Shown here piece after piece: positions 7,075 through 15,183 of a stretch of DNA of 64,000 bases (the stretch's first letter is position 1; each line of letters begins with the position of its first letter). The translations under genes and the position numbers were made by a program. The notes beneath the pieces are model-generated. The model had not been told where the DNA came from, ran no database searches, and was given only the letters and a program-made list of their open reading frames with translations. The DNA lies in NCBI RefSeq assembly GCF_003121925.1, contig NZ_QEWR01000003.1:248001-312000 (forward strand), read 5' to 3'. The DNA comes from Ignatzschineria indica (GTDB lineage: Bacteria; Pseudomonadota; Gammaproteobacteria; Cardiobacteriales; Wohlfahrtiimonadaceae).

Positions 7075-7995
7075 ATGAAAAAATTGATTTTATCCTCCCT
7101 ATTTCTTCTTGCTTCATGGTCTTTTGCTGCAGAAGAGATGGGCTTAACACCTCAAGAGACTTATCAATTAAAGATGGAAGGAGAGACACCTGTTCTCTTT
7201 ATTGATGTCCGTGATCCTGTAGAGATTATGTTTGTTGGTAGTACTGATGTTGTCGATCTCAATATTCCCTTTTTAATCGTTGACCGAACAGAATGGAGTG
7301 ATGAGCGTGGCGCTTTTAAGATGAATAAGAATGATCAATTCGCTAAAGAAGTTGCCGCGGCATTAGAAGCTAAAAATCTTCCTAAAGAGACAATGATTAT
7401 CACCATGTGTCGTTCAGGTAGTGAGCGAGGAAAGCCAAGCGCAGAAGCTCTACGTGAAGCAGGATTTAGTAACGCACACTATGTTATCAATGGCTTCCAA
7501 GGTGATGCAGTTAAAGAGGGTGAAATGAAGGGCTTCCGCATTGAAAATGGTTGGCAAAACTCCGACCTTCCTTGGGGCGCAAAAATGAGTGGTGATAAGA
7601 TCTACCGCACAGATACAAGTGAGGCAGAAGTGAAAGCAGATACTGAAGTCGCAGAAAAGGCTATTGAAGCGGCGGCGGCAGATACTGCAACTGCAACAGA
7701 TGCTGCGCTCGATCAAGTAGAAGAGAGTGTCTCAACTGATGCAACAGCCGTTGAAGAGGATGCGGCAGATAAAAAGAGTGCCCTCAATGAGATGAAAGAA
7801 GATCTTAAAAAGAGCGTTGATAATGCATCAGAAAATGTCAAAGAGCTTCTTGATCAACAAAAAGAGAATCTCGATAATGCCGTTGATAAAGCAAAAGAGA
7901 TCTTCGATGGCAAGAAAGAGGATCTCAATAAACTCAAAGAGATGCCTAAATCTGATGATACACCGGCAGTTGTTAAAGAGAATGTCGCAGCTTAG
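7075..7995 (+). CDS. Exported rhodanese-domain protein with long helical tail
   Basis: 306 residues from ATG 7075, chosen because a standard signal peptide (MKKLILSSLFLLASWSFA) starts there; the open frame upstream to 6907 has no ribosome site. Residues about 25-160 are a rhodanese fold with VLFIDVRDP near the front and the active-site loop MCRSGSERG, whose Cys would carry the persulphide. A conserved LPWGAKMSGDKIYR segment follows. From about residue 185 on the chain is Ala/Lys/Glu/Asp-rich with repeated amphipathic helices, resembling late-embryogenesis or apolipoprotein-like tails. The enzyme would act in the periplasm on a sulphur donor or as a redox/sensor protein; the tail may bind membrane or envelope components. 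Confidence 0.82.
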   Translation: MKKLILSSLFLLASWSFAAEEMGLTPQETYQLKMEGETPVLFIDVRDPVEIMFVGSTDVVDLNIPFLIVDRTEWSDERGAFKMNKNDQFAKEVAAALEAKNLPKETMIITMCRSGSERGKPSAEALREAGFSNAHYVINGFQGDAVKEGEMKGFRIENGWQNSDLPWGAKMSGDKIYRTDTSEAEVKADTEVAEKAIEAAAADTATATDAALDQVEESVSTDATAVEEDAADKKSALNEMKEDLKKSVDNASENVKELLDQQKENLDNAVDKAKEIFDGKKEDLNKLKEMPKSDDTPAVVKENVAA

Positions 7996-8026
7996 AGTCT
8001 GCTTCTATTCCATTGCCTAGTAACAC

Positions 8027-8059
8027 AAAAAGCACTGATCTTACCAATCAGTGCTTTTT
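8027..8059 (+). terminator. Rho-independent terminator, usable both ways
   Basis: AAAAAGCACTGAT and ATCAGTGCTTTTT form a 13-bp stem with a short loop. It lies between the rhodanese gene (plus) and the amide hydrolase gene (minus). Confidence 0.9.
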
Positions 8060-8183
8060 CTATTTCGCCAACCTTATTAACCTTATTGCCGGCTGAAGCT
8101 ATGTCTTAACTGATCAATGCATTGGCTTCATCGAAGCTTATCGATCTTATCGATCTCAACAATCCTGCCAATCCCATTAATCA

Positions 8184-9380
8184 TTAGAGCGGGACACTAT
8201 CAACACTCTCATTCTCTCTGAGCTCAGCTTCTTCTTTCGCTTCAAAAGCCTTCTCTTCAGCACGCTCTTTCGCCATCTCATCCTGAATTTGTGCTTCAGT
8301 AACACCGAGGAACTTAAATGCCGGCGTTACGACAAACTCTGAAGAGACCTCGCCTGAATAGATATGCGATTGATTCTGACCTAAATCGAGTTTTTTCACA
8401 TTCTGTTCACCGGGCTCAAAATCGATCTTTTTGAGATCAACCCAGAAGATATTGGGAGAGATTGCAGATTCAAAGAAGTAGAGCCCCTCTTTATGATCGA
8501 CCACCGTGCGCCATCGTGTTGAAGAGATATTAGGTTCCTCTTCCGTATTAAGACCATAAGGAACAGAGACATTGCGAATGACACTAAAGACACTAGAGAT
8601 CGAATCCTTCATCGATCCGCCTGTCGGAATCGCATTGATATAGAATGAAGCTCGCGCAAAACGATCCGCCGCACGATTGGTTCCCGGCAATACCACCGTC
8701 CCACCAATGCCTTCCCAATACTCATTCATCGCTAACTGCTTATCGAATGTAGGGGAGTTTGTCATCACTTGGTAACTGCGATCATGGTGAATCACCTGCT
8801 CTCCATTAACATACTCGACAATGGCACTATCCCCCGTTGCATCTGACATAGAGAGATGCAAGGTCGCAAGACGTGTCTCTCCCGGCACTTCTGCCGTCAC
8901 AATGATAAAAGGCTCTTTCTCTAAAAATTCAACCGCCTCAGCTACAGTGGCAAAGTTATCGAGCATATATTGTGCCCAGAGTGAGATTGCCATCGTCGGC
9001 TTATCATTGAGTACAGAAGGATTGGGATATTCCGATTCCGCTAGCCAAAGAAGATTTGCATTAAGCCCTGCCTCATTCACGCCATCTGTTGTGGAGATAT
9101 CATAACCGGTTGCAACTAAGCTTCCATATTGAGAGACCCACTCAATGGATCGATCTCCCGCTTCACCTGTACGCGCCATTCCCTTCGGAAGGATCCATAA
9201 GTTAGTCCCCACATCACTCTTCCAGTCCATCGATCTTGCCGTAATATTACGGTCATTATCACCATGGAATACAACACGGGTACACGCTTCTGCCGCCGTG
9301 GTTAAAAGTAACGCAGCACCAACGGCAACAGCCACTTTTTTCATGTTAAGGAGGGGAGATTTTTTGAAGATATTACGCAT
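8184..9380 (-). CDS. Linear amide C-N hydrolase (choloylglycine/penicillin V acylase family)
   Basis: 398 residues. The signal peptide ends AEA-C, so cleavage exposes the cysteine that starts CTRVVFHGD as the N-terminal nucleophile of an Ntn hydrolase. Other family catalytic positions can be seen: Arg and Asp in ARSMDW, Asn in NANLLW and in TNSPTF, and Arg in RFARASFY. Family members cleave linear amides such as conjugated bile salts, penicillin V or acyl-homoserine lactones in the periplasm. The first ATG is preferred because AAGGA precedes it; a second Met 12 codons in also gives a signal peptide but has no ribosome site. A Glu/Ala-rich tail (about 30 residues) follows the catalytic domain. 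Substrate unknown. Confidence 0.85.
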   Translation of the reverse strand: MRNIFKKSPLLNMKKVAVAVGAALLLTTAAEACTRVVFHGDNDRNITARSMDWKSDVGTNLWILPKGMARTGEAGDRSIEWVSQYGSLVATGYDISTTDGVNEAGLNANLLWLAESEYPNPSVLNDKPTMAISLWAQYMLDNFATVAEAVEFLEKEPFIIVTAEVPGETRLATLHLSMSDATGDSAIVEYVNGEQVIHHDRSYQVMTNSPTFDKQLAMNEYWEGIGGTVVLPGTNRAADRFARASFYINAIPTGGSMKDSISSVFSVIRNVSVPYGLNTEEEPNISSTRWRTVVDHKEGLYFFESAISPNIFWVDLKKIDFEPGEQNVKKLDLGQNQSHIYSGEVSSEFVVTPAFKFLGVTEAQIQDEMAKERAEEKAFEAKEEAELRENESVDSVPL

Positions 9381-9580
9381 AGTTTAATAATCCTTCTTTA
9401 GCATAGCTCTTATTAAAGAGAAATCTGAGATAGAGATGTCAAAAATAACGATATTAGGATCACTCCCTTTATCTCATAACACTCTACTTTCTGCCTATTT
9501 TACCATCAGAGCGGCTGATCTCTTTCACTTTTTTTATAAAAATCGATAAAAAAAGCTAAAAGAAAAATGCAAGAAGAACT

Positions 9581-9634
9581 AAAAAGCCCCTTTAAGAGCC
9601 CAACTACTAAAATGTAATTGAGATTAAAGGAGCC
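9581..9634 (-). terminator. Rho-independent terminator after phoX
   Basis: On the minus strand GGCTCCTTTAA pairs with TTAAAGGGGCT (two G-T pairs) across a loop of about 30 bases, followed by TTTTTAG. Confidence 0.6.
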
Positions 9635-9701
9635 TCTATCGCTATCTCATAATAAGCTCATAATAAACTCATAATGAGATTATGATTAGCGATCAGAATG
9701 A

Positions 9702-11660
9702 TTAACTGCCGATCACCCCACCATCTCTCTTCTGAATCACGACGGTTGCCGAACGAGGACGTCCTGCCGCCGCACCATCAGGCCAGGTTGAGAGCGCTAA
9801 TGCTGCGGAGGGATCAGTTGTTCCATTATCGGGCTCGCCAGGATGCTGAATATTGATAAAGAGCGTCTTATTATCAGGTGTAAAGGAGATTCCCGTAATC
9901 TCACTACGATTAGGTCCCACCAAGAAACGTTTGAAATAACCATCTGCGGGATCAACCGCCAGCATCTGATTATTCCCCATGCCGGCATACGCTTTCTGAT
10001 TAATGGTTGATGAGGAGACATCGGTCTGCACCCATAAGATCCCATTATGATCAAAAGCCAATCCATCAGGGCTACCAAAAGCATCCCCACGATTTTGAGC
10101 TTTGAGGTTAGGATCATCTGTTAAATCAGAGCCGGCAAGCGCTAAAATATCCCATTCAAATGTTGGCGATGTGACATCTGCATGATCTTCCTGCCAATGG
10201 ATAATATGTCCAAAGAGATTATTGTCACGAGGGTTAGCGGCATCTTTTCCAGGATAGCCCGCTTTACCACGATTACTATTATTAGTGAGTGTACAGTAGA
10301 TACTGCCAGGATTTTTAGGATCTGCTGCAATCCATTCTGGGCGATCCATCTTTGTACCGCCCACAATATCAGCTGCACTACGGGCATTGATCACTACATC
10401 TCCTTGATTTTTAAATCCATTCTCTGCTGTTAAGCCATTCTCACCATAGATTAATGGTAGCCATTCACCTTTACCATTCTCATCAAAGCGAGCAACATAG
10501 AGCGTTCCATCACTGAGAAGCTGACTATTCGCCTTCCCTTTTGCCGGATCATATTGATCACGACTGACAAATTTATAGATATACTCAAAGCGCTGATCAT
10601 CACCCATATAGACGGCAACGCGCTTATCCGGTCCAACAACAAGTTCAGCACCCTCATGTTTAAAACGACCGAGCGCCGTATGTTTGACCGGTGTTGAGGT
10701 AGGATCTTCTGGATCGATCTCTACCACCCAACCGAAACGGTTCACCTCATTGGGATGTTTATCTACATTGAAGCGCTCATCAAACTCCACCCAACGATAA
10801 GCAGTGTCACTATCAGCAATACCATAACGCTTCTCGAGGGCATTATGCTCTCCTTCTGCTTTCACAAAGATATCGGCCCAATTCTCTTCACATGTTAGGT
10901 ATGTGCCCCATGGCGTTTTACCATTTGCACAATTTTGCATGGTACCTAATACTTTTGAACCACTCGGATCAGCCGCTGTGATAAAGAGCTCATGCCCTTT
11001 TGCCGGACCTGAAACACCCATCTCTGTATGCGGTGTAATGCGACGTGCATATTGTGAAGGACGTACCACTTCCCATTCACCTTGATCATTCTTCATCACT
11101 TCAATGACAGAGATCCCCATCGCATTTTGTGATTTAAGAACTTTATCGGCAGACCAATTTGCCTCACCATCCACAAAGAGAAGACCATTATCGACATACT
11201 CATGGTTCATCGCTAAAAGACCATGACGAGAAGCCTCATCCCCCTCTCCTAACGGAAAGTAAGCCATCCCATCGTGATTCATCCCTGCTTGCGCTGCTTG
11301 ATCATCGGCACTATTTGATCCATCTTTCTTAAATTCAGGGTTATTACCCGGCAAACCTACAGGATCCCCCCATTTATAGAAGGCAACCGCTTCATAACCT
11401 TCGGGAACAATCACCGTATCCAATACTGAGTAAGGAACCGGCTTAAAAGAGACGCGACCACTTTCCGCTGCTTTTATCACTTCATCACGTGCGTTATCTG
11501 CAAAGAGATTAGAAGGAAAAAGCGACATAATGCCAGCGGTAACACCTAATCCCCCCATCTTAAAGAGTGAGCGACGTGAGATACGCGCATCCATCACTTC
11601 CGAGAAGGCTGAGTTTGTGGTCTGATTATTTACTTCAAATTCATCACGTTTACGTGTCAT
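9702..11660 (-). CDS. phoX: PhoX family (DUF839) alkaline phosphatase, Tat-exported
   Basis: 652 residues from the ATG at 11660, which has GGAG 9 bases upstream; a start 7 codons earlier lacks one. The N-terminus has a Tat motif SRRSLFKMGG followed by a hydrophobic stretch and FADNA, so the folded enzyme is exported by TatABC. The body matches PhoX proteins: AGMNHDGMAYFPL, NHEYVD, CEENW, GRFKHEGAELV, DGLAFDHNGILWVQTD and NIQHPGEP, which supply the calcium- and iron-binding residues of this beta-propeller phosphatase. PhoX releases phosphate from organic phosphoesters in the periplasm. A PhoB-type promoter is visible just upstream, in line with induction on phosphate starvation. Confidence 0.93.
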   Translation of the reverse strand: MTRKRDEFEVNNQTTNSAFSEVMDARISRRSLFKMGGLGVTAGIMSLFPSNLFADNARDEVIKAAESGRVSFKPVPYSVLDTVIVPEGYEAVAFYKWGDPVGLPGNNPEFKKDGSNSADDQAAQAGMNHDGMAYFPLGEGDEASRHGLLAMNHEYVDNGLLFVDGEANWSADKVLKSQNAMGISVIEVMKNDQGEWEVVRPSQYARRITPHTEMGVSGPAKGHELFITAADPSGSKVLGTMQNCANGKTPWGTYLTCEENWADIFVKAEGEHNALEKRYGIADSDTAYRWVEFDERFNVDKHPNEVNRFGWVVEIDPEDPTSTPVKHTALGRFKHEGAELVVGPDKRVAVYMGDDQRFEYIYKFVSRDQYDPAKGKANSQLLSDGTLYVARFDENGKGEWLPLIYGENGLTAENGFKNQGDVVINARSAADIVGGTKMDRPEWIAADPKNPGSIYCTLTNNSNRGKAGYPGKDAANPRDNNLFGHIIHWQEDHADVTSPTFEWDILALAGSDLTDDPNLKAQNRGDAFGSPDGLAFDHNGILWVQTDVSSSTINQKAYAGMGNNQMLAVDPADGYFKRFLVGPNRSEITGISFTPDNKTLFINIQHPGEPDNGTTDPSAALALSTWPDGAAAGRPRSATVVIQKRDGGVIGS

Positions 11661-11723
11661 GATTGATCTCCAAAAAATCAAAAGCTATAGAAGGACTCCC
11701 GTTCTGCAATCGGGTCACTCACT

Positions 11724-11757
11724 ATAGTAGGCATGCAATATGACACTGTAATGACAG
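11724..11757 (-). promoter_or_regulatory. PhoB-dependent promoter (Pho box and -10)
   Basis: Read on the minus strand, CTGTCATTACAGTGTCAT (11757-11740) matches the Pho box consensus at 15 of 18 positions, with the two TGTCAT half-sites 11 bases apart. Exactly 10 bases further is TACTAT (11729-11724) as a -10 box, the spacing of known PhoB-activated promoters that lack a -35 element. It lies about 65-100 bases upstream of phoX. Confidence 0.85.
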
Positions 11758-11934
11758 CTTCTTGCTAATTTTTTTGACAATAAATAGAAATATTTTACAA
11801 TCAGTTTTACAACTAAAAGTCCCTAAATAACGGTAGTTATGGAGGTATGCACGATTTCATTTAAGTTTTTTATTTTAATTTTTTTGGATTTCACTATATA
11901 AAACTCTTCTTAACTTTTATCTCTGAAATTCACT

Positions 11935-12534
11935 ATGAAAACAGACAATCTTATCGATGCGCTCACCACACAGGGCTACTATGTGTGGGATGATTTTCTT
12001 ACCCCTTTTGAGGTTGCCGATCTTAAAGAAGCAATCCCGGAAGATCAATTACAAGAAGCTCGTATCGGTCACCGCCATACGTTACAGGGGAATCGAGAGA
12101 TTAGAGGCGATCTCACCCTCTGGCTCGATCCCACCATGGGAGAGCCTATTGCCCAATACTTTAAGAAGATGGAAGAGATTCAGCAATCACTTAATCAAAC
12201 ACTCTATTTAGGTTTACGTGATTTTGAAACCCACTTTTGTCGTTATCCAAGTGGCGCCTACTATAAACGGCACAACGATAATGCGCGCAATCAGAATCGC
12301 CGAAAAGTGACAACTGTTCTCTATCTTAATGAGTCATGGCAACCCGGCGATGGTGGGGAACTGCTGATCTATAGTCGTGAGAAGCCCGAATCAGATGAAG
12401 TGATCTTATCTCTTCCTCCCAAGGCAGGAAGTATGATTCTCTTTCTCTCTGAAGATTTCCCCCACGAAGTTTTACCGACCCAAAAGATGCGAGAAAGTAT
12501 TACCGGATGGTATCTTACGGAGAGATTTCTCTAA
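11935..12534 (+). CDS. 2-oxoglutarate/Fe(II) dioxygenase, prolyl 4-hydroxylase type
   Basis: 199 residues. The double-stranded beta-helix motif is complete: HxD in YKRHNDN (about residues 113-117), a distal histidine in FPHEVLP (about 176) and the 2-oxoglutarate-binding arginine in RESITGWYL (about 187). The GGELLIY strand and the CRYPSGAYY lead-in are typical of P4Hc domains. The N-terminal YYVWDDFLTPFEVADLK fits small bacterial P4H-like enzymes such as those acting on ribosomal proteins or EF-Tu, but the substrate here cannot be named. The ribosome site before ATG 11935 is weak. Divergent from phoX; the shared 274-base spacer holds both promoters. Confidence 0.85.
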   Translation: MKTDNLIDALTTQGYYVWDDFLTPFEVADLKEAIPEDQLQEARIGHRHTLQGNREIRGDLTLWLDPTMGEPIAQYFKKMEEIQQSLNQTLYLGLRDFETHFCRYPSGAYYKRHNDNARNQNRRKVTTVLYLNESWQPGDGGELLIYSREKPESDEVILSLPPKAGSMILFLSEDFPHEVLPTQKMRESITGWYLTERFL

Positions 12535-12600
12535 ACTCTCGCTCCACTCTACCGCTTTTAAAAATCTACAATCATAAAAATCTACAATCATAGAGCCTAT

Positions 12601-12632
12601 AAAAAAGAGTAACCCAATAAGGTTACTCTTTT
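12601..12632 (+). terminator. Rho-independent terminator, usable both ways
   Basis: AAAAAAGAGTAACC and GGTTACTCTTTT form an 11-12-bp stem with a 6-base loop between two converging genes. Confidence 0.9.
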
Positions 12633-12730
12633 ACTCTTCTAATATGCTCTGACCTTTACAGTTAATAACAATCATCAATAATAACTATTACTGAATAACT
12701 GTTAGTGGCAACTGATTCTTACCCAACGCG

Positions 12731-13072
12731 CTATTTACAACGATGGAGAAGATCGATAATACGCTTATCATCACTATCGGCACGAGCATAAGTACTATCG
12801 ATAGCGCGATAGATCTCAATCACAAAGTGGTTACCACTCTGAAGTCGAGCACCATTTCCTTTAAGCGCAGACTCCGTCACTTGATGGGATTTAAGACCAC
12901 TTCGAACACAAGCAAGATAACTCTCATAATGTTTATCAGAAACCAGTTCCGTATCATGTTTGTGGTTATCTTTATAATCGGTATAACTGACACTCTTCGT
13001 GGGAGCTTCTGTCGTTGCGCATCCGGCAAGAATAAGCGCACTTAAACTACTTATTGCAAAAAACTTTTTCAT
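12731..13072 (-). CDS. Small lipoprotein of unknown function
   Basis: 113 residues with a signal peptide ending in lipobox LAGC (Cys18). The mature part is hydrophilic, with SVSYTDYKDNHKHDTELVSDKHYESYLACV and a second Cys at the C-terminus that could pair with the first internal one. AGAAGG stands 8 bases before the ATG. No known family was recognised. It is flanked by unrelated genes and probably transcribed alone. Confidence 0.75.
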   Translation of the reverse strand: MKKFFAISSLSALILAGCATTEAPTKSVSYTDYKDNHKHDTELVSDKHYESYLACVRSGLKSHQVTESALKGNGARLQSGNHFVIEIYRAIDSTYARADSDDKRIIDLLHRCK

Positions 13073-13335
13073 TATTCAACCTTCTCTCTTGTTCGGAATA
13101 GAGGGATCGGCAATCTCGCTGATTCTCTGATATTGTTCTCAACTTTCTACGATCAATCTTTTCATCAATCTTTTCTTGATCGTTTCTTGACTGACATGAG
13201 CAGATCAACATTAAATTATCTCTTATGGTATCTAGCTGCCCCATATGAGATCTATTGATCACTCACTTCTCTGTCGAAATTTACCCTAATTTACCTTAAT
13301 TAAGAGGTGAAGTTAACACTTTGGCCTCTAATTTT

Positions 13336-14124
13336 TCAGATTCGATGATGGGGGCAATCGGGATTACGTCGATATTTAAATTTCTGCCAACTAAAGTTGA
13401 GCGCATTGTAGAGGCAGATCTCCCCTACCGCAATTGAGCCCAAGTCCATAATCAATTTAAGGGCTTCCTGCGCTTGAGATACCCCGATAATATGAACTAC
13501 CGGAGAGAAGACACCAAAGAGCGCACAATTACCATCATCTGCATGCTCTCCCCCAAAGAGACACTCATAACAGGCGCTATTTTCATCACGAAAGTCAAAA
13601 ACGGTCAATTGCCCCTCATAACGGACAGCAGAACCTGAAACAAGAGGAACGCGATTGAGAAAACATGCACGATTCAGATCTTTCCGTAGCGCAAAATTAT
13701 CACTACAATCGAGCGCAACATCAGCGTCCTGAATCAGCGACTCCAATTCGGAAAAAGAGACCTTCTGCTCCACCTCAACGAGCGTGACATTGGGATTGAG
13801 CTCTCGCAGATGCTTTGCCGCTTGCCGCACCTTTGAGAGATTAAGATCCCCCATACGATAACCGGTCTGCCGGTGAAGATTGGTAATATCGACCCGATCA
13901 TAATCCACCAATGTGATTTTTCCGATTCCAGCACCAGCAAAAAGAGGAAGAGCCGCCATGCCAAGCCCACCGCAACCCACGACAACAACATGCGCTTGTT
14001 TAAGTCTCTCCTGACCTGCTAAATCAAATTGATCCAACATAATATGGCGCGAATAGCGTAGTAATTCATCATCACTTAAGAGTGAATCATCAAATGCGCC
14101 GGCACTCTCTTTTCGATCTCTCAT
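13336..14124 (-). CDS. MoeB/ThiF/HesA-type E1-like adenylyltransferase
   Basis: 262 residues from ATG 14124, preferred over a GTG 11 codons upstream because GGGAGAAGG lies just before it. Features of the family: RYSRHIMLDQF near the N-terminus, the nucleotide-binding loop VVGCGGLG, the acidic VDYDRVDITNLHRQ, DCSDNFALR with the catalytic aspartate, and a zinc site starting at CYEC. The second zinc knuckle reads NPDCPHH, where the usual final Cys is His. These enzymes adenylate the C-terminal Gly-Gly of a sulphur-carrier protein (MoaD or ThiS). Neither moaD/moaE nor thi genes are adjacent, so the partner is open. There is no rhodanese extension. Confidence 0.85.
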   Translation of the reverse strand: MRDRKESAGAFDDSLLSDDELLRYSRHIMLDQFDLAGQERLKQAHVVVVGCGGLGMAALPLFAGAGIGKITLVDYDRVDITNLHRQTGYRMGDLNLSKVRQAAKHLRELNPNVTLVEVEQKVSFSELESLIQDADVALDCSDNFALRKDLNRACFLNRVPLVSGSAVRYEGQLTVFDFRDENSACYECLFGGEHADDGNCALFGVFSPVVHIIGVSQAQEALKLIMDLGSIAVGEICLYNALNFSWQKFKYRRNPDCPHHRI

Positions 14125-14250
14125 CTGCCCTTCTCCCTTAATTTGAAAATATGACACTCTTTAAAAACTTACCGACCTCTAATGGACCGACCTTTAATGG
14201 TAATAACCCTTATGGCAAGAGCGAATTATATTCACAACCCTACATCAGAC

Positions 14251-14283
14251 CTGTCTGATCTATCTGATCTGTCTGATCTATCT
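14251..14283. repeat. Direct repeat CTGTCTGATCTAT
   Basis: Two exact 13-base copies separated by CTGAT, giving a phased run of TCTGATCT units. It lies in the 300-base spacer between the MoeB/ThiF-type gene and hslV, about 80 bases upstream of the sigma-32-like promoter. No gene is in the spacer. Confidence 0.6.
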
Positions 14284-14358
14284 CTAAGATAATGCCTCTT
14301 CTCCCCATCTATTCTCTCTTCAAAAAATGTGTAAGTTTGGCACATTTTCTACTTTCAT

Positions 14359-14386
14359 CTTGAAATGGGCTAAAGATGCCACATTA
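14359..14386 (+). promoter_or_regulatory. Sigma-32-like heat-shock promoter for hslVU
   Basis: CTTGAAA (14359-14365) is an exact sigma-32 -35 element, followed after 13 bases by CCACATTA (14379-14386), which keeps most of the CCCCATNT -10 consensus. It lies 39 bases upstream of the hslV start and fits the known heat-shock control of hslVU. Confidence 0.7.
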
Positions 14387-14424
14387 TATTAGCATGCCAA
14401 CTTAAAACTATAAGGAGTTTAATT

Positions 14425-14964
14425 GTGGAACAGTTTAGAGGGACAACCATCTGTGCAGTACGTCGCGGCAATGAAGTGGTCATTGGTGGCGATGGTCAGG
14501 TATCTATGGGAAACACCATTATGAAAGGTAATGCGCGTAAAGTTCGCCGCCTCTATAATGGTAAAGTGATCGCTGGCTTTGCTGGTGGAACCGCAGATGC
14601 TTTTACACTCTTTGAACGCTTTGAAGAGAAGCTAGCACAGCATGGCGGGAATCTTACCCGTGCGGCTGTTGCTTTAGCGAAAGATTGGCGTACAGAACGT
14701 TCACTTCGTAAATTAGAGGCGCTCTTAATTGTTGCTGATGAAACAGCAACCTTTGTGATCTCCGGTTTAGGAGATGTTATTGAGCCTGAACATGATATCG
14801 CAACAATCGGATCGGGCGGCATGTTTGCCCATAGTGCAGCATTAGCACTCTTACAAAATACTGAGCTTTCAGCGGAAGAGATTGTGCGTAAAAGTTTAGA
14901 AATTGCCGGCAGCGTCTGTATCTATAGTAATACAAACCTTACATTAGAGAAGCTCTCATTCTAA
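14425..14964 (+). CDS. hslV: HslV, peptidase subunit of the HslUV protease
   Basis: 179 residues, starting at GTG with AAGGAG 7 bases upstream. A short propeptide (MEQFRG) precedes TTICAVRRG, whose first Thr becomes the N-terminal nucleophile after self-processing. [39 protein letters not shown] and the GSGGMFA segment are family hallmarks. HslV forms a double hexameric ring that degrades unfolded and regulatory proteins in the cytoplasm when docked with the HslU ATPase, whose gene follows 219 bases later. Probably read from the heat-shock promoter just upstream. Confidence 0.97.
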   Translation: MEQFRGTTICAVRRGNEVVIGGDGQVSMGNTIMKGNARKVRRLYNGKVIAGFAGGTADAFTLFERFEEKLAQHGGNLTRAAVALAKDWRTERSLRKLEALLIVADETATFVISGLGDVIEPEHDIATIGSGGMFAHSAALALLQNTELSAEEIVRKSLEIAGSVCIYSNTNLTLEKLSF

Positions 14965-15183
14965 GAGCGATAACCTCTATTGAGGCCATGAAGCATAAAG
15001 ATAGATGCACAAGGATCTATGCATAAAGATATCTTAAGAGTATATCTCTTCAAATAGAGCTAAAAGCATATCTGGAAAAAATCTGGAAAAGATTTGGAAA
15101 AGTATCTAAACAATATCTGAACAACATCTAAAAAGATCTAAGAATGATCTAAAAAATAGTTAAAAGAGAAAGGAATTATCAAT

